A stretch of DNA of 64,000 nucleotides from Microcoleus vaginatus HSN003 (GTDB lineage: Bacteria > Cyanobacteriota > Cyanobacteriia > Cyanobacteriales > Microcoleaceae). The stretch lies in NCBI RefSeq assembly GCF_022701255.1, contig NZ_CP031705.1, forward strand, positions 1 through 64,000. Reading direction: 5' to 3'. Of the stretch, positions 52,201 through 58,699 are shown piece after piece. Below the pieces are notes generated by a model. That model was not told the DNA's origin, did no database searches, and saw only the letters and a list, made by a program, of their open reading frames with translations. Each line of letters begins with the position of its first letter. The first letter of the stretch is position 1. Both the position numbers and the translations under genes were made by a program.

Positions 52201-52916
52201 CTCTGTACTAATTTTGCCGTTAAATTTTCCACCAATTCATCCCGCCCTTTCCACACAGGAATAGAGTCAGGTAGTTGAGAGAAAGCTACCCTTGGTTTGT
52301 CGGGAGGGGCATCTGCCGGCACATCATCATTCTCGCTTTTGCCGTCAGTATTTTGTCCGCTGTTAATCTGACTACTGATACCGGGTTCGCCGTTAACGCC
52401 CCACACTTCTGCCAACTTTTGCAAATTCTCTGTTTTGTCTCTACTCCACAGCTTCAAAGTAAAATTCCAATCGCTACAACCCCGCTTTGCCGTCTCCGGG
52501 CGGTTATCCTTTAGAATTTTCAGCTTTTTTTCGAGATAATCAGTCAGTACCTCGCCGATGTACTTTCTAACTTGCGAGTCAGATGTTGTCTTATTTGGTT
52601 TAAACCCCCCTCTATCTTTCAGCAAGTGGCGCAGGGCTTCCAGTGTCGCCGTGACGGTTAACTCAGTGGTGTCACCTTTCCAATCGGCGCGGAGATAAGA
52701 GATGCGATTTGTATCATTCAACGCATAATCTATTAGCGCCTCAACCAAATAACTGACTCGCTGCCAAGACTTTTCGCCTTTTCCCTGCGTGGGCATAGAT
52801 TCCCAAAGTAAATTGCTAAAAAAAGTTTCGGGAAAGTTTCGGGAATCCCGATACCGAATGACAGTCCCGAATATCCCTAATGCCGATTCTAGCACAGTTC
52901 CAGCCATTCTTTGCAT
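49272..52916 (-). CDS. NB-ARC (STAND) ATPase with ten near-identical TPR repeats
   Basis: This is about 1,214 residues from the ATG at 52916 (MQRMAGTV); an in-frame TTG at 52943 is weaker. The N-terminal ~190 residues are an unnamed helical domain (possibly effector-associated), followed by a Pro/Asp-rich linker. The NB-ARC ATPase comprises Walker A (IIGQGGMGKTSLAVKL near 257), Walker B (CLLVLDNLESIL near 350) and a winged-helix region. A TPR solenoid of about fourteen 40-residue units follows, of which ten are nearly identical (NRGNWDEAEKLYRQ, MTELGDRSGMASSWG). STAND proteins of this type act as inducible switches in signalling, cell death or phage defence. The repeats would be the sensor, and the N-terminal domain the output. 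No partner effector is evident except the divergent 89-residue protein. Confidence 0.93.
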   Translation of the reverse strand: MQRMAGTVLESALGIFGTVIRYRDSRNFPETFFSNLLWESMPTQGKGEKSWQRVSYLVEALIDYALNDTNRISYLRADWKGDTTELTVTATLEALRHLLKDRGGFKPNKTTSDSQVRKYIGEVLTDYLEKKLKILKDNRPETAKRGCSDWNFTLKLWSRDKTENLQKLAEVWGVNGEPGISSQINSGQNTDGKSENDDVPADAPPDKPRVAFSQLPDSIPVWKGRDELVENLTAKLVQRLPDGTSPLKVLAIIGQGGMGKTSLAVKLAEALGVNWQKSVFQKGESWPGGDYECVMYFEAKERTSFDDVAGFLLSEGLGIQAAEVLKTADEKIAKIMAGLQQTRCLLVLDNLESILHPAVEAGNPDILAAAQVHRAISPDWGKLLNALVYQQHQSQTILTSREVPADLAHTRYPGLAPDSELVHIEVLEGVDLAAGVEILRQRKLTDKLADLQWISQQVQGHVFLLTQLAALGKGKQGYLRNNSELVTKNAEPMLREQLTRQSEAARDLLRRMCVLRVPIDVRGLTFLRLYTDDVEKDPRFELAAELAAPAEFTKAEISETEAILQRLVGASLIQSRYDEEKCEDFYDLHRVIEEFLQGEYRDELPKLLESVYKFYCTGKNVNNPQRLADLQAVLEAQHFAFRLGNYPEAYYLIPREYLRRWGYWNLSKELYEQILLYVEGERRSYCLRALGVIHRDFGNWDLAEKYFKDALAIAQKENNQSSIANSLGMLGDIERNRGNWAEAEKLYRQHLEMMTELGDRQGMASSWGVLGDIERNRGNWEEAEKLYRQHLEMMTELGDRQGMASSWGVLGNIEGNRGNWEEAEKLYRQSLALRTELGDRRGMAYSWASLGNIERNRGNWDEAEKLYRQHLEVMTELGDRWGMASSWASLGDIERNRGNWDEAEKLYRQHLEMMTELGDRWGIASSWGVLGDIERNRGNWDEAEKLYQQHLEMMTELGDRSGMASSWGVLGNIEQNRGNWDEAEKLYRQALALRTELGDRSGIASSLGRLGDIERNRGNWDEAEKLFWQSLALRTELGDRSGIASSLGMLGNIERDRGNWDEAEKLYRQHLGLRTELGDRSGMASSWGVLGDIERNRGNWDEAEKLYRQHLEMMTELGAHEGIAMSIGCLGENELGRGNLDTAEQLLTEALGKMQKLGMTWHIAETNYDFARLERKRGNTEVAQQYYDTAHQIFQLLGAAKDLERIDREWHSTD
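49541..50740 (-). repeat. Ten 120-base tandem repeats encoding TPRs
   Basis: A 120-base unit, coding for one 40-residue TPR, occurs ten times with only scattered differences. Every copy carries GGGCGATCGC-type sequence (HIP1 or one base off). A diverged copy precedes the array and two more follow it. Confidence 0.93.
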
Positions 52917-52966
52917 TCGGGTATCCCGAAATTCCACACTCAATTTAGTTGAGTTGGAAATGGTTT

Positions 52967-53236
52967 ATGGGATTATCAAAACAGCATCAATGGATGATTG
53001 GAGAGGCGATTGTCGGTACTGTAGTCGGTGCCATCAATTCTTCGGCGGGGATAGTGTTGACTTTTGGGTTAGTAGGTTTCCACCTCTGCTTTGACAAAAA
53101 TCAACAGGAAGTGTCGCGTTGCCATCTAGAACAAACTTTAAACAGCGAGGAAGTATCGAAACTCTATTTTTGTAATGATTGTCCTTTCATGAAAGCGGCG
53201 ATTGATGTAGAAAAAGTTGAAGAAGAAAGTGAGTAA
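52967..53236 (+). CDS. Hypothetical 89-residue protein with one hydrophobic segment
   Basis: This small protein starts at an ATG (MGLSKQHQWMIGEAIVGTVV), with a TTG six codons upstream as alternative. A Gly/Ala-rich hydrophobic segment (about 10-40; SSAGIVLTFGLVGFHLCF) leads to a charged tail with four cysteines in total (HLCF, SRCHLEQ, LYFCNDCPF) that could bind metal. No family is recognised. It is divergent from the NB-ARC gene with about 50 bases between, so both promoters overlap. Confidence 0.55.
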   Translation: MGLSKQHQWMIGEAIVGTVVGAINSSAGIVLTFGLVGFHLCFDKNQQEVSRCHLEQTLNSEEVSKLYFCNDCPFMKAAIDVEKVEEESE

Positions 53237-53707
53237 AGTGTGGTGCATCTAATGTGGAACAGCCCGGAAAGCCTGTTCGGGCGGGACACTCCACAAGAAA
53301 ATTTATTATTTGTGGAACAGGCCCGAAAGCCTGTTGCTAACCGACAAGAAAATTCATTATTTGTGGAACCGCCCGGAAAGTCTGTTGCTTATCGGCGGGC
53401 GGGACACCCCACAATAAAATCCACTCAGGATATTAACTCGAAAGTCTGATCGCTCTTTTAATCAGTATAGGTAAAAAAGGACGATCGCCGATCGTAAATT
53501 GAACTTTACAAACAAACTTTTAGTTTAGTAAAATCCATCCTCAAAATCAGATTAGCATATTATAATAATATGAAACGGGTGTTATAACTTCTGAGCGAAA
53601 CAGCGATCGCCTCTGGCTCTTTTGCTAGTTAGGTTGCGCCCAGCTACTTGCTGCGATTAGAAAATGTCTATAATATCTTTTAGCATCTTCTCGCTAACAA
53701 GCAATTT
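53237..53707. repeat. Repeat-rich spacer with three degenerate hairpin units
   Basis: Three units of the CCGAAA-loop sub-type start at about 53260 (GGAACAGCCCGGAAAGCCTG), 53313 (GGAACAGGCCCGAAAGCCTG) and 53367 (GGAACCGCCCGGAAAGTCTG). Each is preceded by CACAAGAAAATTxATTATTT-like sequence. Spacing is about 54 bases. Some loops and arms are degenerate (CTGTTGC). The right part (53440-53700) has HIP1 sites and AT-rich DNA, perhaps the promoter of the pterin dehydratase. Confidence 0.85.
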
Positions 53708-54058
53708 ATGGAACAATTAGCAAAAGAACGCTGTGCCGCCTGCCGCGCAAACTCTCCCCGCGTCACAGCTTACGAAATTTTCCAGCTAAAACCTCAAATT
53801 CCCGACTGGAATTTAATCGAAAAAAATGGCATTCCCCAAATAGAACGCACCTACGAATTCCCGGATTTCAAAAGTGCGATCGCCTTTACAAACAGCGTCG
53901 GCGAAGCAGCAGAAACCGAAGGACATCACCCCGCACTGTTAACCGAGTGGGGAAAAGTTACCGTTACTTGGTGGACTCATGCGATTTCTGGACTGCACCG
54001 CAATGACTTTATTATGGCTGCGAAAACAGATGCGATCGCCAATCAATTCCCAAAATAA
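53708..54058 (+). CDS. Pterin-4a-carbinolamine dehydratase
   Basis: This 116-residue enzyme of the PCD/DCoH family dehydrates 4a-hydroxytetrahydropterins. In bacteria it recycles tetrahydropterin cofactors or serves molybdopterin-related metabolism. Signatures are the active-site EGHHP ([20 protein letters not shown], about 75-95) and the aspartate/tryptophan tail ([20 protein letters not shown]). Length is normal for the family. The N-terminal part has CAACRANSP, an extra Cys-Cys pair seen in some cyanobacterial members. The start is the ATG at 53708. Single gene, convergent with the regulator downstream. Confidence 0.93.
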   Translation: MEQLAKERCAACRANSPRVTAYEIFQLKPQIPDWNLIEKNGIPQIERTYEFPDFKSAIAFTNSVGEAAETEGHHPALLTEWGKVTVTWWTHAISGLHRNDFIMAAKTDAIANQFPK

Positions 54059-54084
54059 AATCCGACTTATAGCCAGATCGTAGT

Positions 54085-54816
54085 TTAAGAAAGCACCGCT
54101 CTGGGCACTGGGGAATGTTGATTGGCATTATTCAACAACTCCAGATTGAGTCGGTAGCCGACATTCCGCACAGTTTGAATCAGGCTCGGCTGTCGCGGGT
54201 CGATTTCGATTTTTTTCCGCAGAGAGAGTACGTGAGTGTCGATCGTCCGAGGGTTATCAATCGCATCGGGCCACGCCCTCCGCAACAAATCCGATCGCGA
54301 CAGCGGCACTCCTCCAGCTTGAGCTAGCACGTATAGCAGGCTAAATTCCTGGGGAGTGAGTTCAATATGTTCCTCGTACAACCTGACTCGGCGCTGCACC
54401 AAATCAATTTTCAGCAGCCCGCACTCCAGCGTCGCCGGCGGTACCATCGTGCGGTTGCGGCGCATCAGAGCTTCCACCCTGGCCATAAATTCTTGCATCC
54501 CAAAGGGTTTAGTCAGGTAATCGTCTGCCCCCGCCTTTAAACCTTCAACAATATCCGATTCCGAATTCCGCGCCGACAGCATCAAAATCAGCGACTGCTG
54601 CTGCTGTTGCAGCCAGTTGCAAAATTCCAAACCGTCCCCATCCGGCAATTGGGCATCCAGAATGACTAGGGTTGGCTGACGGCTGAAAAATATTTCCCTA
54701 GCGTGACTGATATCCGCTGACTGGTGCACCCAGTGACCGACTTGCTGTAGATGCCAGCCCAAGAGCGATCGCAGGTGCGGATTCCCTTCAACAATTGAAA
54801 TACTTGCAGATTCCAC
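54085..54816 (-). CDS. OmpR/PhoB-type response regulator with atypical acidic pocket
   Basis: This 243-residue regulator has a receiver at residues 1-120 and a winged-helix DNA-binding domain from about 130 to 230 (LTPQEFSLLYVLAQAGGVPL, then NPRTIDTHVLSLRKKI and TVRNVGYRL). Phospho-Asp in LVILDAQLPDGDG near 55, Ser in LMLSARN and Lys in LTKPF are normal. The usual DD pair after strand 1 is replaced by Glu-Gly (SISIVEGNPHL), so metal binding and phosphorylation may be weak. No histidine kinase is adjacent. The start is a GTG at 54814-54816. Confidence 0.92.
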   Translation of the reverse strand: MESASISIVEGNPHLRSLLGWHLQQVGHWVHQSADISHAREIFFSRQPTLVILDAQLPDGDGLEFCNWLQQQQQSLILMLSARNSESDIVEGLKAGADDYLTKPFGMQEFMARVEALMRRNRTMVPPATLECGLLKIDLVQRRVRLYEEHIELTPQEFSLLYVLAQAGGVPLSRSDLLRRAWPDAIDNPRTIDTHVLSLRKKIEIDPRQPSLIQTVRNVGYRLNLELLNNANQHSPVPRAVLS

Positions 54817-55412
54817 AGAGGCGAGCTTCCCATATCACTAATTGCTACAAGGTTAACAGAGCTTTTGTCAAGCTTTTGTAACCATCGCTACTCAAGCATG
54901 AGCTGCCTTTAAAGCAGCGGACATACTTAGGGTAGGAATTTTAAAGATTGGGTTAATTTGGCAGGGTCAGCCTGCAGAAAGGTTAAATCATTCTGGCGAT
55001 GAGCTTACAATGAAAATAAGACAGTGTAAAGCCAATCGATCCCATGCCCCAACCGCCTGCTAAAAGCGAGCCCCCCGACCCAGCCCCCACTCCCCGGAGG
55101 TTGACAAATCGCGCAAGTGAAACTAGAATTCCTCCAACCGTTCGCTCGGTAGCCGGAACACTCAGCCACTTTGGCCGCCAAATTCAGGAAGATCCCGACT
55201 CAATTAAGTGCACAGCGAATTATCTAGGTGCGCGCCAAAGAGTCGAGCAACTGCATTGCAGCGAGTGAAATTTTTTATGGAGGGTAGCCTGTTGAGCAGG
55301 GTAAAAACTTTTATTTAGAAATAGCCTTAAGCTGAGCCACTCAGCATTAATCGAGGCCATTCCTAAATCCCGCCGTCATTATACAAACCACAAAGGATTT
55401 CAACCTCACACC
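54817..55412. other. Long spacer with one weak small ORF
   Basis: Between the regulator and the DUF6761 gene the only candidate is a 74-codon frame at 55044-55268 (MPQPPAKSEPPDPAPTPRRL...), Pro- and Arg-rich, without ribosome site or recognised family. The rest shows HIP1-poor, AT-rich DNA and short hairpins, with nothing that I can name. Confidence 0.5.
55044..55268 (+). CDS. Possible small basic protein
   Basis: A 74-codon frame from ATG 55044 encodes a proline-rich N-terminus and a helical C-terminus (TANYLGARQRVEQLHCSE). There is no family match and no clear ribosome site. It is listed only because it is a full frame in a long gap with composition unlike the repeats. Confidence 0.3.
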   Translation: MPQPPAKSEPPDPAPTPRRLTNRASETRIPPTVRSVAGTLSHFGRQIQEDPDSIKCTANYLGARQRVEQLHCSE

Positions 55413-55667
55413 ATGCTACAAGACACCCAAACAATCCGGCACTACCAAAAACTCACCGACGCCCTCGTCGAAATGTGGAATAGAGGTTATCGCTTCGATG
55501 ACCTGCGGCTTTACTTAGACGGCTATTTAGCAGCCCTGCGACATTCCAACAGTTTGGAACCCTATCTGATTCACAGACTAGAGGAAGAAGCAGCGCGTTA
55601 CATTCACGACCCCTCCAATTTTGTAATGCCACAGACACAGACACAGGCTGAATCAGACTACTATTAA
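55413..55667 (+). CDS. DUF6761-family small cyanobacterial protein
   Basis: This is an 84-residue helical protein. Its middle (QKLTDALVEMWNRGYRFDDL, LYLDGYLAALRHSNSLEPYL, HRLEEEAARYIHDPSNF) matches a family conserved across cyanobacteria and annotated as DUF6761. No function is known. The C-terminus is Gln/Thr-rich (QTQTQAESDYY) and includes a short tandem ACAGAC repeat. The ATG at 55413 has no strong site. It stands alone before a repeat-rich spacer. Confidence 0.8.
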   Translation: MLQDTQTIRHYQKLTDALVEMWNRGYRFDDLRLYLDGYLAALRHSNSLEPYLIHRLEEEAARYIHDPSNFVMPQTQTQAESDYY

Positions 55668-55960
55668 ATAGCAAATTCGGTTTGATAAACCCTTGATGAT
55701 TTGGGATTTGGGAATTGGCAATTGGCAATTGGCAATTGGCAATTTTAACGGTTTCCCCGGCTCGGTCTGGGAACCGATGTCCAGAGGCTCGGCCTCGCTT
55801 TCGGAGCCTAAAAATTGGATGCCGAGCCGACCGCATTGCCTTCCCCGGCTCTGCCTGGACACAAGTAATTAAGTAAATTAACTTAATTCAACGTAAAACC
55901 CGATTGCTGTTATTTCCCCGACTTCTTAAAGAGGTCGGGGATATGTTTTTTCTGTCTAAT
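55668..55960. repeat. Spacer with TTGGCAA heptamers and a CCCCGGCTC-type repeat
   Basis: Four perfect TTGGCAA heptamers lie at about 55714-55742. Then comes a GC-rich dispersed repeat with TTTCCCCGGCTCGGTCTGGG and CTTCCCCGGCTCTGCCTGG (about 55750-55860). The hairpin at 55916-55940 is listed separately. Confidence 0.85.
55916..55951 (+). terminator. Hairpin with T-run (CCCCGACTTCTT...)
   Basis: CCCCGACTTCTTAAAGAGGTCGGGG forms a stem with a small loop and is followed by ATATGTTTTTTC. It lies between the convergent DUF6761 and glutaredoxin genes, so it is a candidate intrinsic terminator for plus-strand transcription; a similar inverted-repeat type is also common in dispersed cyanobacterial repeats. 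Confidence 0.6.
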
Positions 55961-56284
55961 TTAAGAAGCCAAAGCCACTTCTACAACTTCTTGCAATTCG
56001 CCCTTTTGATACATCTCGATCATAATATCCGAGCCACCAATAAACTCGCCGTTGATATAAACTTGGGGAATTGTCGGCCACTGGGAATACTCTTTAACGC
56101 CTTGACGAATTTCCTGGTCTGCCAAAACATCAACTGTTTCGTAAGGCACTCCCAAAGTATTGAGAATTTGCACCACAGTATTAGAGAAACCGCACTGGGG
56201 CATTAACTTATTGCCCTTCATAAACACCATGATTTTGTTTTGCTTAACTAACTCGTCAATTCTTTCATGTGCTGCATTACTCAT
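55961..56284 (-). CDS. grxD: Monothiol glutaredoxin (Grx4/GrxD, CGFS type)
   Basis: This 107-residue single-domain monothiol glutaredoxin has the CGFS active site ([16 protein letters not shown] near 31) and the [20 protein letters not shown] glutathione/cis-Pro region. Such proteins bind and transfer 2Fe-2S clusters rather than reduce disulphides, often together with BolA. A strong ribosome site (AGGAG, 6 bases) precedes the ATG at 56284. The bolA gene lies immediately upstream on the same strand, about 200 bases apart, supporting a shared function. Confidence 0.96.
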   Translation of the reverse strand: MSNAAHERIDELVKQNKIMVFMKGNKLMPQCGFSNTVVQILNTLGVPYETVDVLADQEIRQGVKEYSQWPTIPQVYINGEFIGGSDIMIEMYQKGELQEVVEVALAS

Positions 56285-56485
56285 GGTAGCTCCTAATATT
56301 GTTTGAAAATTTTTAAACGTTGACTGACGCAGAAACCGCGTTTTTTACGAAAATCTTTCGTTACAGCTAGAGATTCCAGTTAAAAAACCGGATTTTTGGG
56401 GTTTTTGTGTGTAAGTGGAGCAGTTGTATTTCAAGCAACTATTGACACCTGCACAAACTTGTGATATGCACTTGCAACTCAACAA

Positions 56486-56746
56486 TTAAGCAACTTGATT
56501 CTTAGCTTCCCATTCTGCGGGAGTTAAGGTTTCCAAGCCCAAAGCGTGGATGGCTTCACTAGCCATTGCCTGTTTGAGAGCGCCGTAGACCAGTTGGTGC
56601 TGCTGTACTCGGCTTTTTCCTTCAAAAGCGGCAGAGACTACTCTTGCCTGGTAGTGGTCGCCGCCGCCAGTCAAATCGTCAACTTGTATTTTAGCGTCGG
56701 GCAACCCTGCCTTAATCATTTCTGCTACTTGAGACGGTGTAACCAT
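56486..56746 (-). CDS. BolA-family protein
   Basis: This 86-residue BolA-like protein has the KH-like fold: helix ([20 protein letters not shown]), loop ([20 protein letters not shown]) and the conserved helix [19 protein letters not shown] with the terminal [13 protein letters not shown]. The FxGxSxVxRHxxV core is visible in a slightly changed form ([13 protein letters not shown]). It acts with the neighbouring CGFS glutaredoxin in Fe-S cluster handling. The 200-base gap between them contains AAAACCGGATTTTTGG-type repeats. ATG at 56744-56746. Confidence 0.95.
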   Translation of the reverse strand: MVTPSQVAEMIKAGLPDAKIQVDDLTGGGDHYQARVVSAAFEGKSRVQQHQLVYGALKQAMASEAIHALGLETLTPAEWEAKNQVA

Positions 56747-56788
56747 TGGTTTCTCTGATAAACGGCTGTAATTTAGATTTTAGTGGAA

Positions 56789-57412
56789 CTATTTTGTCGA
56801 TGAGCTCGGTTGAGCGCTGGCCGGCCGGGGAAAGGGCGAATCCACAAAACCCAATTCCAGTAACTGCTGGTAAGCTTTCTTGCCCAAGTCGCGAGTTGGC
56901 TGCTGCGATCGAATAATCTGAATCAGCAGGGGCACCGCCAGTTCCGGTTTATTTTGCGCCCGGTGTACCAACGCCAGCCGGTAGGTAGCTTCGTCGCGCA
57001 TTTGGGCTGTTTCTACAGCTTTGGTGCGGTTGCTTTCGGCCAAGCGGATGTCAATTCCGGCAAAACTGCTCCCCAGTTGTTGATAGAAGTTGGACAGTTG
57101 ATTGAAAATTTGGCGGGATTCTTGGAGTTTTTGAGTAGCGAGTACGTAATTCTGATTGGAAATAGCACTGCTGGCTTCTGTCATCAAACGCTGGCCTCCT
57201 GGGACGCTCAGCAAGCTGCTGTCTTGCGTCAGAGGGCGAAGATTGTTGGGGTCTGTGGGGTCGTCGGCGGGTTCGACTTGCGGTTGGTTCTCTGGCCCAG
57301 AAGGTTGTTGTGCTTCGACTTGGAGCGGTTGCAACAGGGTAAAAGCTGCGATCGCCCCGATCGTAATCCGGGCAGTGGAGCGAAGCCAGCAAACAGTTCC
57401 AGAGTATACCAT
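56789..57412 (-). CDS. Secreted TPR-like protein
   Basis: This 207-residue protein has an N-terminal signal sequence (hydrophobic ITIGAIAAFTLLQPL, likely cleavage near VEA-QQ) and a Pro/Asp-rich stretch (ENQPQVEPADDPTDPNNL). A helical part follows with TPR-like pairs (ASSAISNQNYVLATQKLQES, then ATYRLALVHRAQNKPELAVP). I believe it is a conserved cyanobacterial periplasmic protein, with unknown role. ATG at 57410-57412. It is 42 bases from bolA and may share a transcript with the bolA-grxD genes. Confidence 0.7.
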   Translation of the reverse strand: MVYSGTVCWLRSTARITIGAIAAFTLLQPLQVEAQQPSGPENQPQVEPADDPTDPNNLRPLTQDSSLLSVPGGQRLMTEASSAISNQNYVLATQKLQESRQIFNQLSNFYQQLGSSFAGIDIRLAESNRTKAVETAQMRDEATYRLALVHRAQNKPELAVPLLIQIIRSQQPTRDLGKKAYQQLLELGFVDSPFPRPASAQPSSSTK

Positions 57413-57579
57413 GAAATTACTTTGCGCCTCAGCGCTTTAAAAAAATATTTAGCTTGAGCCGATCTTACCATTGGCGATCGCAACCGGCTAAGTGTAAACC
57501 AAATTTGTTGAAATGTCAAAGGGTTCGATCGGGCAAAAGGCTCTTGAGGAAAAATTCAAGTAGAGACTTGACAGGATGT

Positions 57580-57594
57580 TCTCAAAATGAGAAG
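57580..57594. promoter_or_regulatory. Palindrome upstream of higB, likely HigA operator
   Basis: TTCTCAAAATGAGAA lies about 27 bases before the higB start, close to a GATACAAT -10-like sequence. Autoregulation by HigA binding to such a palindrome is the norm in the family; here it is inferred. Confidence 0.55.
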
Positions 57595-57620
57595 ATACAA
57601 TAGTAGTTGAGAAACGATCT

Positions 57621-57938
57621 ATGAGACTGATTTCTAAGAAAAATCTTCTGAGTGCGATCGAACCCTACCCGGATGCCCAGAGTGCGATCGAATCCTGGTA
57701 CCAGCTAATCCAAGACAACGATTGGCAATCCCTAGAAGATGTGCGAAACGGATATTCGCGATCGGTCGATCAAGTCTGTGGATATACAATCTTTAATATT
57801 AAAGGCAATCAGTATCGATTAATTGTACAAGTTAAATACAAAAGCAAAATTATATATTTTAAGCAGTTCTTAACTCATGCCGAATATAGCAAAATCAACT
57901 GGGACAATGAAGATGAAGTCAAAATGAAAATAAGTTAA
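57621..57938 (+). CDS. higB: HigB-type mRNA interferase toxin
   Basis: This 105-residue member of the HigB toxin family has AIESWYQLIQDNDWQSLEDV, then YTIFNIKGNQYRLIVQVKYK, then FLTHAEYSKINW. The central strand FNIxGNxYRLIVxVxY and terminal LTHAEY-K are diagnostic. Such toxins cut translating mRNA at the ribosome. The antitoxin follows on the same strand. A palindrome near the promoter (TTCTCAAAATGAGAA, about 57580-57594) is a likely operator for the HigA protein. ATG at 57621. Confidence 0.93.
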   Translation: MRLISKKNLLSAIEPYPDAQSAIESWYQLIQDNDWQSLEDVRNGYSRSVDQVCGYTIFNIKGNQYRLIVQVKYKSKIIYFKQFLTHAEYSKINWDNEDEVKMKIS

Positions 57939-58090
57939 ATTCTACATAAGCATATCGGGAATCAATACAGATTACCGGATTGATTTAACAAATCAAAAAC
58001 ATTTACACCAATCGTCAAAAGCAGGAGATCGAGAAACAAACACCCACCTTCTAGTTTAGAACCATGTCTAATTAAACAATGGAATGAACC

Positions 58091-58489
58091 ATGAATATAA
58101 CAATTGAGAAAACAGCTTACGGTCAACTACTGGCGAAATCGCAGCCTAAGCCCATCCTGAACGAAGAAGATTACGATATTGCCCTCGCAGAAGTAGAAGC
58201 TCTGATGTCTCAGGAAGAATTAACATTAGAAGAAGAAACTTTACTGAGCCTCTGGGCTCTGTTGATCGAAGAATACGAAGCCAAGTATTACCCAATTCCA
58301 GAAGCGACTCCCCAGGATGTTCTATTGCATCTCATGGAAGTTCGCGAACTCAAACAAGCCGATTTAGTGGGCGTGATTGGTTCCAAAGGAGTAGTTTCTG
58401 AGGTGGTTAATGGGAAACGGGCGATTAGCAAGGCGCAAGCTAAGGCGCTGGGAGAATTTTTTAATGTTAATCCTAGCGTGTTTATTTGA
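58091..58489 (+). CDS. higA: HigA-type antitoxin with helix-turn-helix
   Basis: This 132-residue antitoxin has an acidic helical N-terminus (EEDYDIALAEVEALMSQEEL, rich in Glu). An XRE-like helix-turn-helix follows (HLMEVRELKQADLVGVIG, then SKGVVSEVVNGKRAISKAQA, about 75-115). This is the HigA arrangement found with HigB of this family: the HTH lies C-terminal and the N-terminus covers the toxin. It neutralises HigB and should repress the operon. It starts 152 bases after higB, a larger gap than usual. ATG at 58091. Confidence 0.93.
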   Translation: MNITIEKTAYGQLLAKSQPKPILNEEDYDIALAEVEALMSQEELTLEEETLLSLWALLIEEYEAKYYPIPEATPQDVLLHLMEVRELKQADLVGVIGSKGVVSEVVNGKRAISKAQAKALGEFFNVNPSVFI

Positions 58490-58699
58490 GCGTGTTTATC
58501 TGAAAAACTCGCTGATATCGAAAAAGACTCGGCGGTTGAAACCGCTAGCAACGCGATCGCACAAACTAAGTCCGACGCGGACTGATGGAAAAACTACCGC
58601 TGTTAGTTACAGTTTCAAACCCCTCATGGTAAAAACATCCCTGACGGCTTATAAATATGTTTGATAAATAGACATCAAAGTCACACAGGAACATTTCTG

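Noticed and set aside
54817..55412. tRNA or small RNA in the long spacer
   Set aside because: I found no cloverleaf, no conserved tRNA boxes and no promoter-terminator pair.
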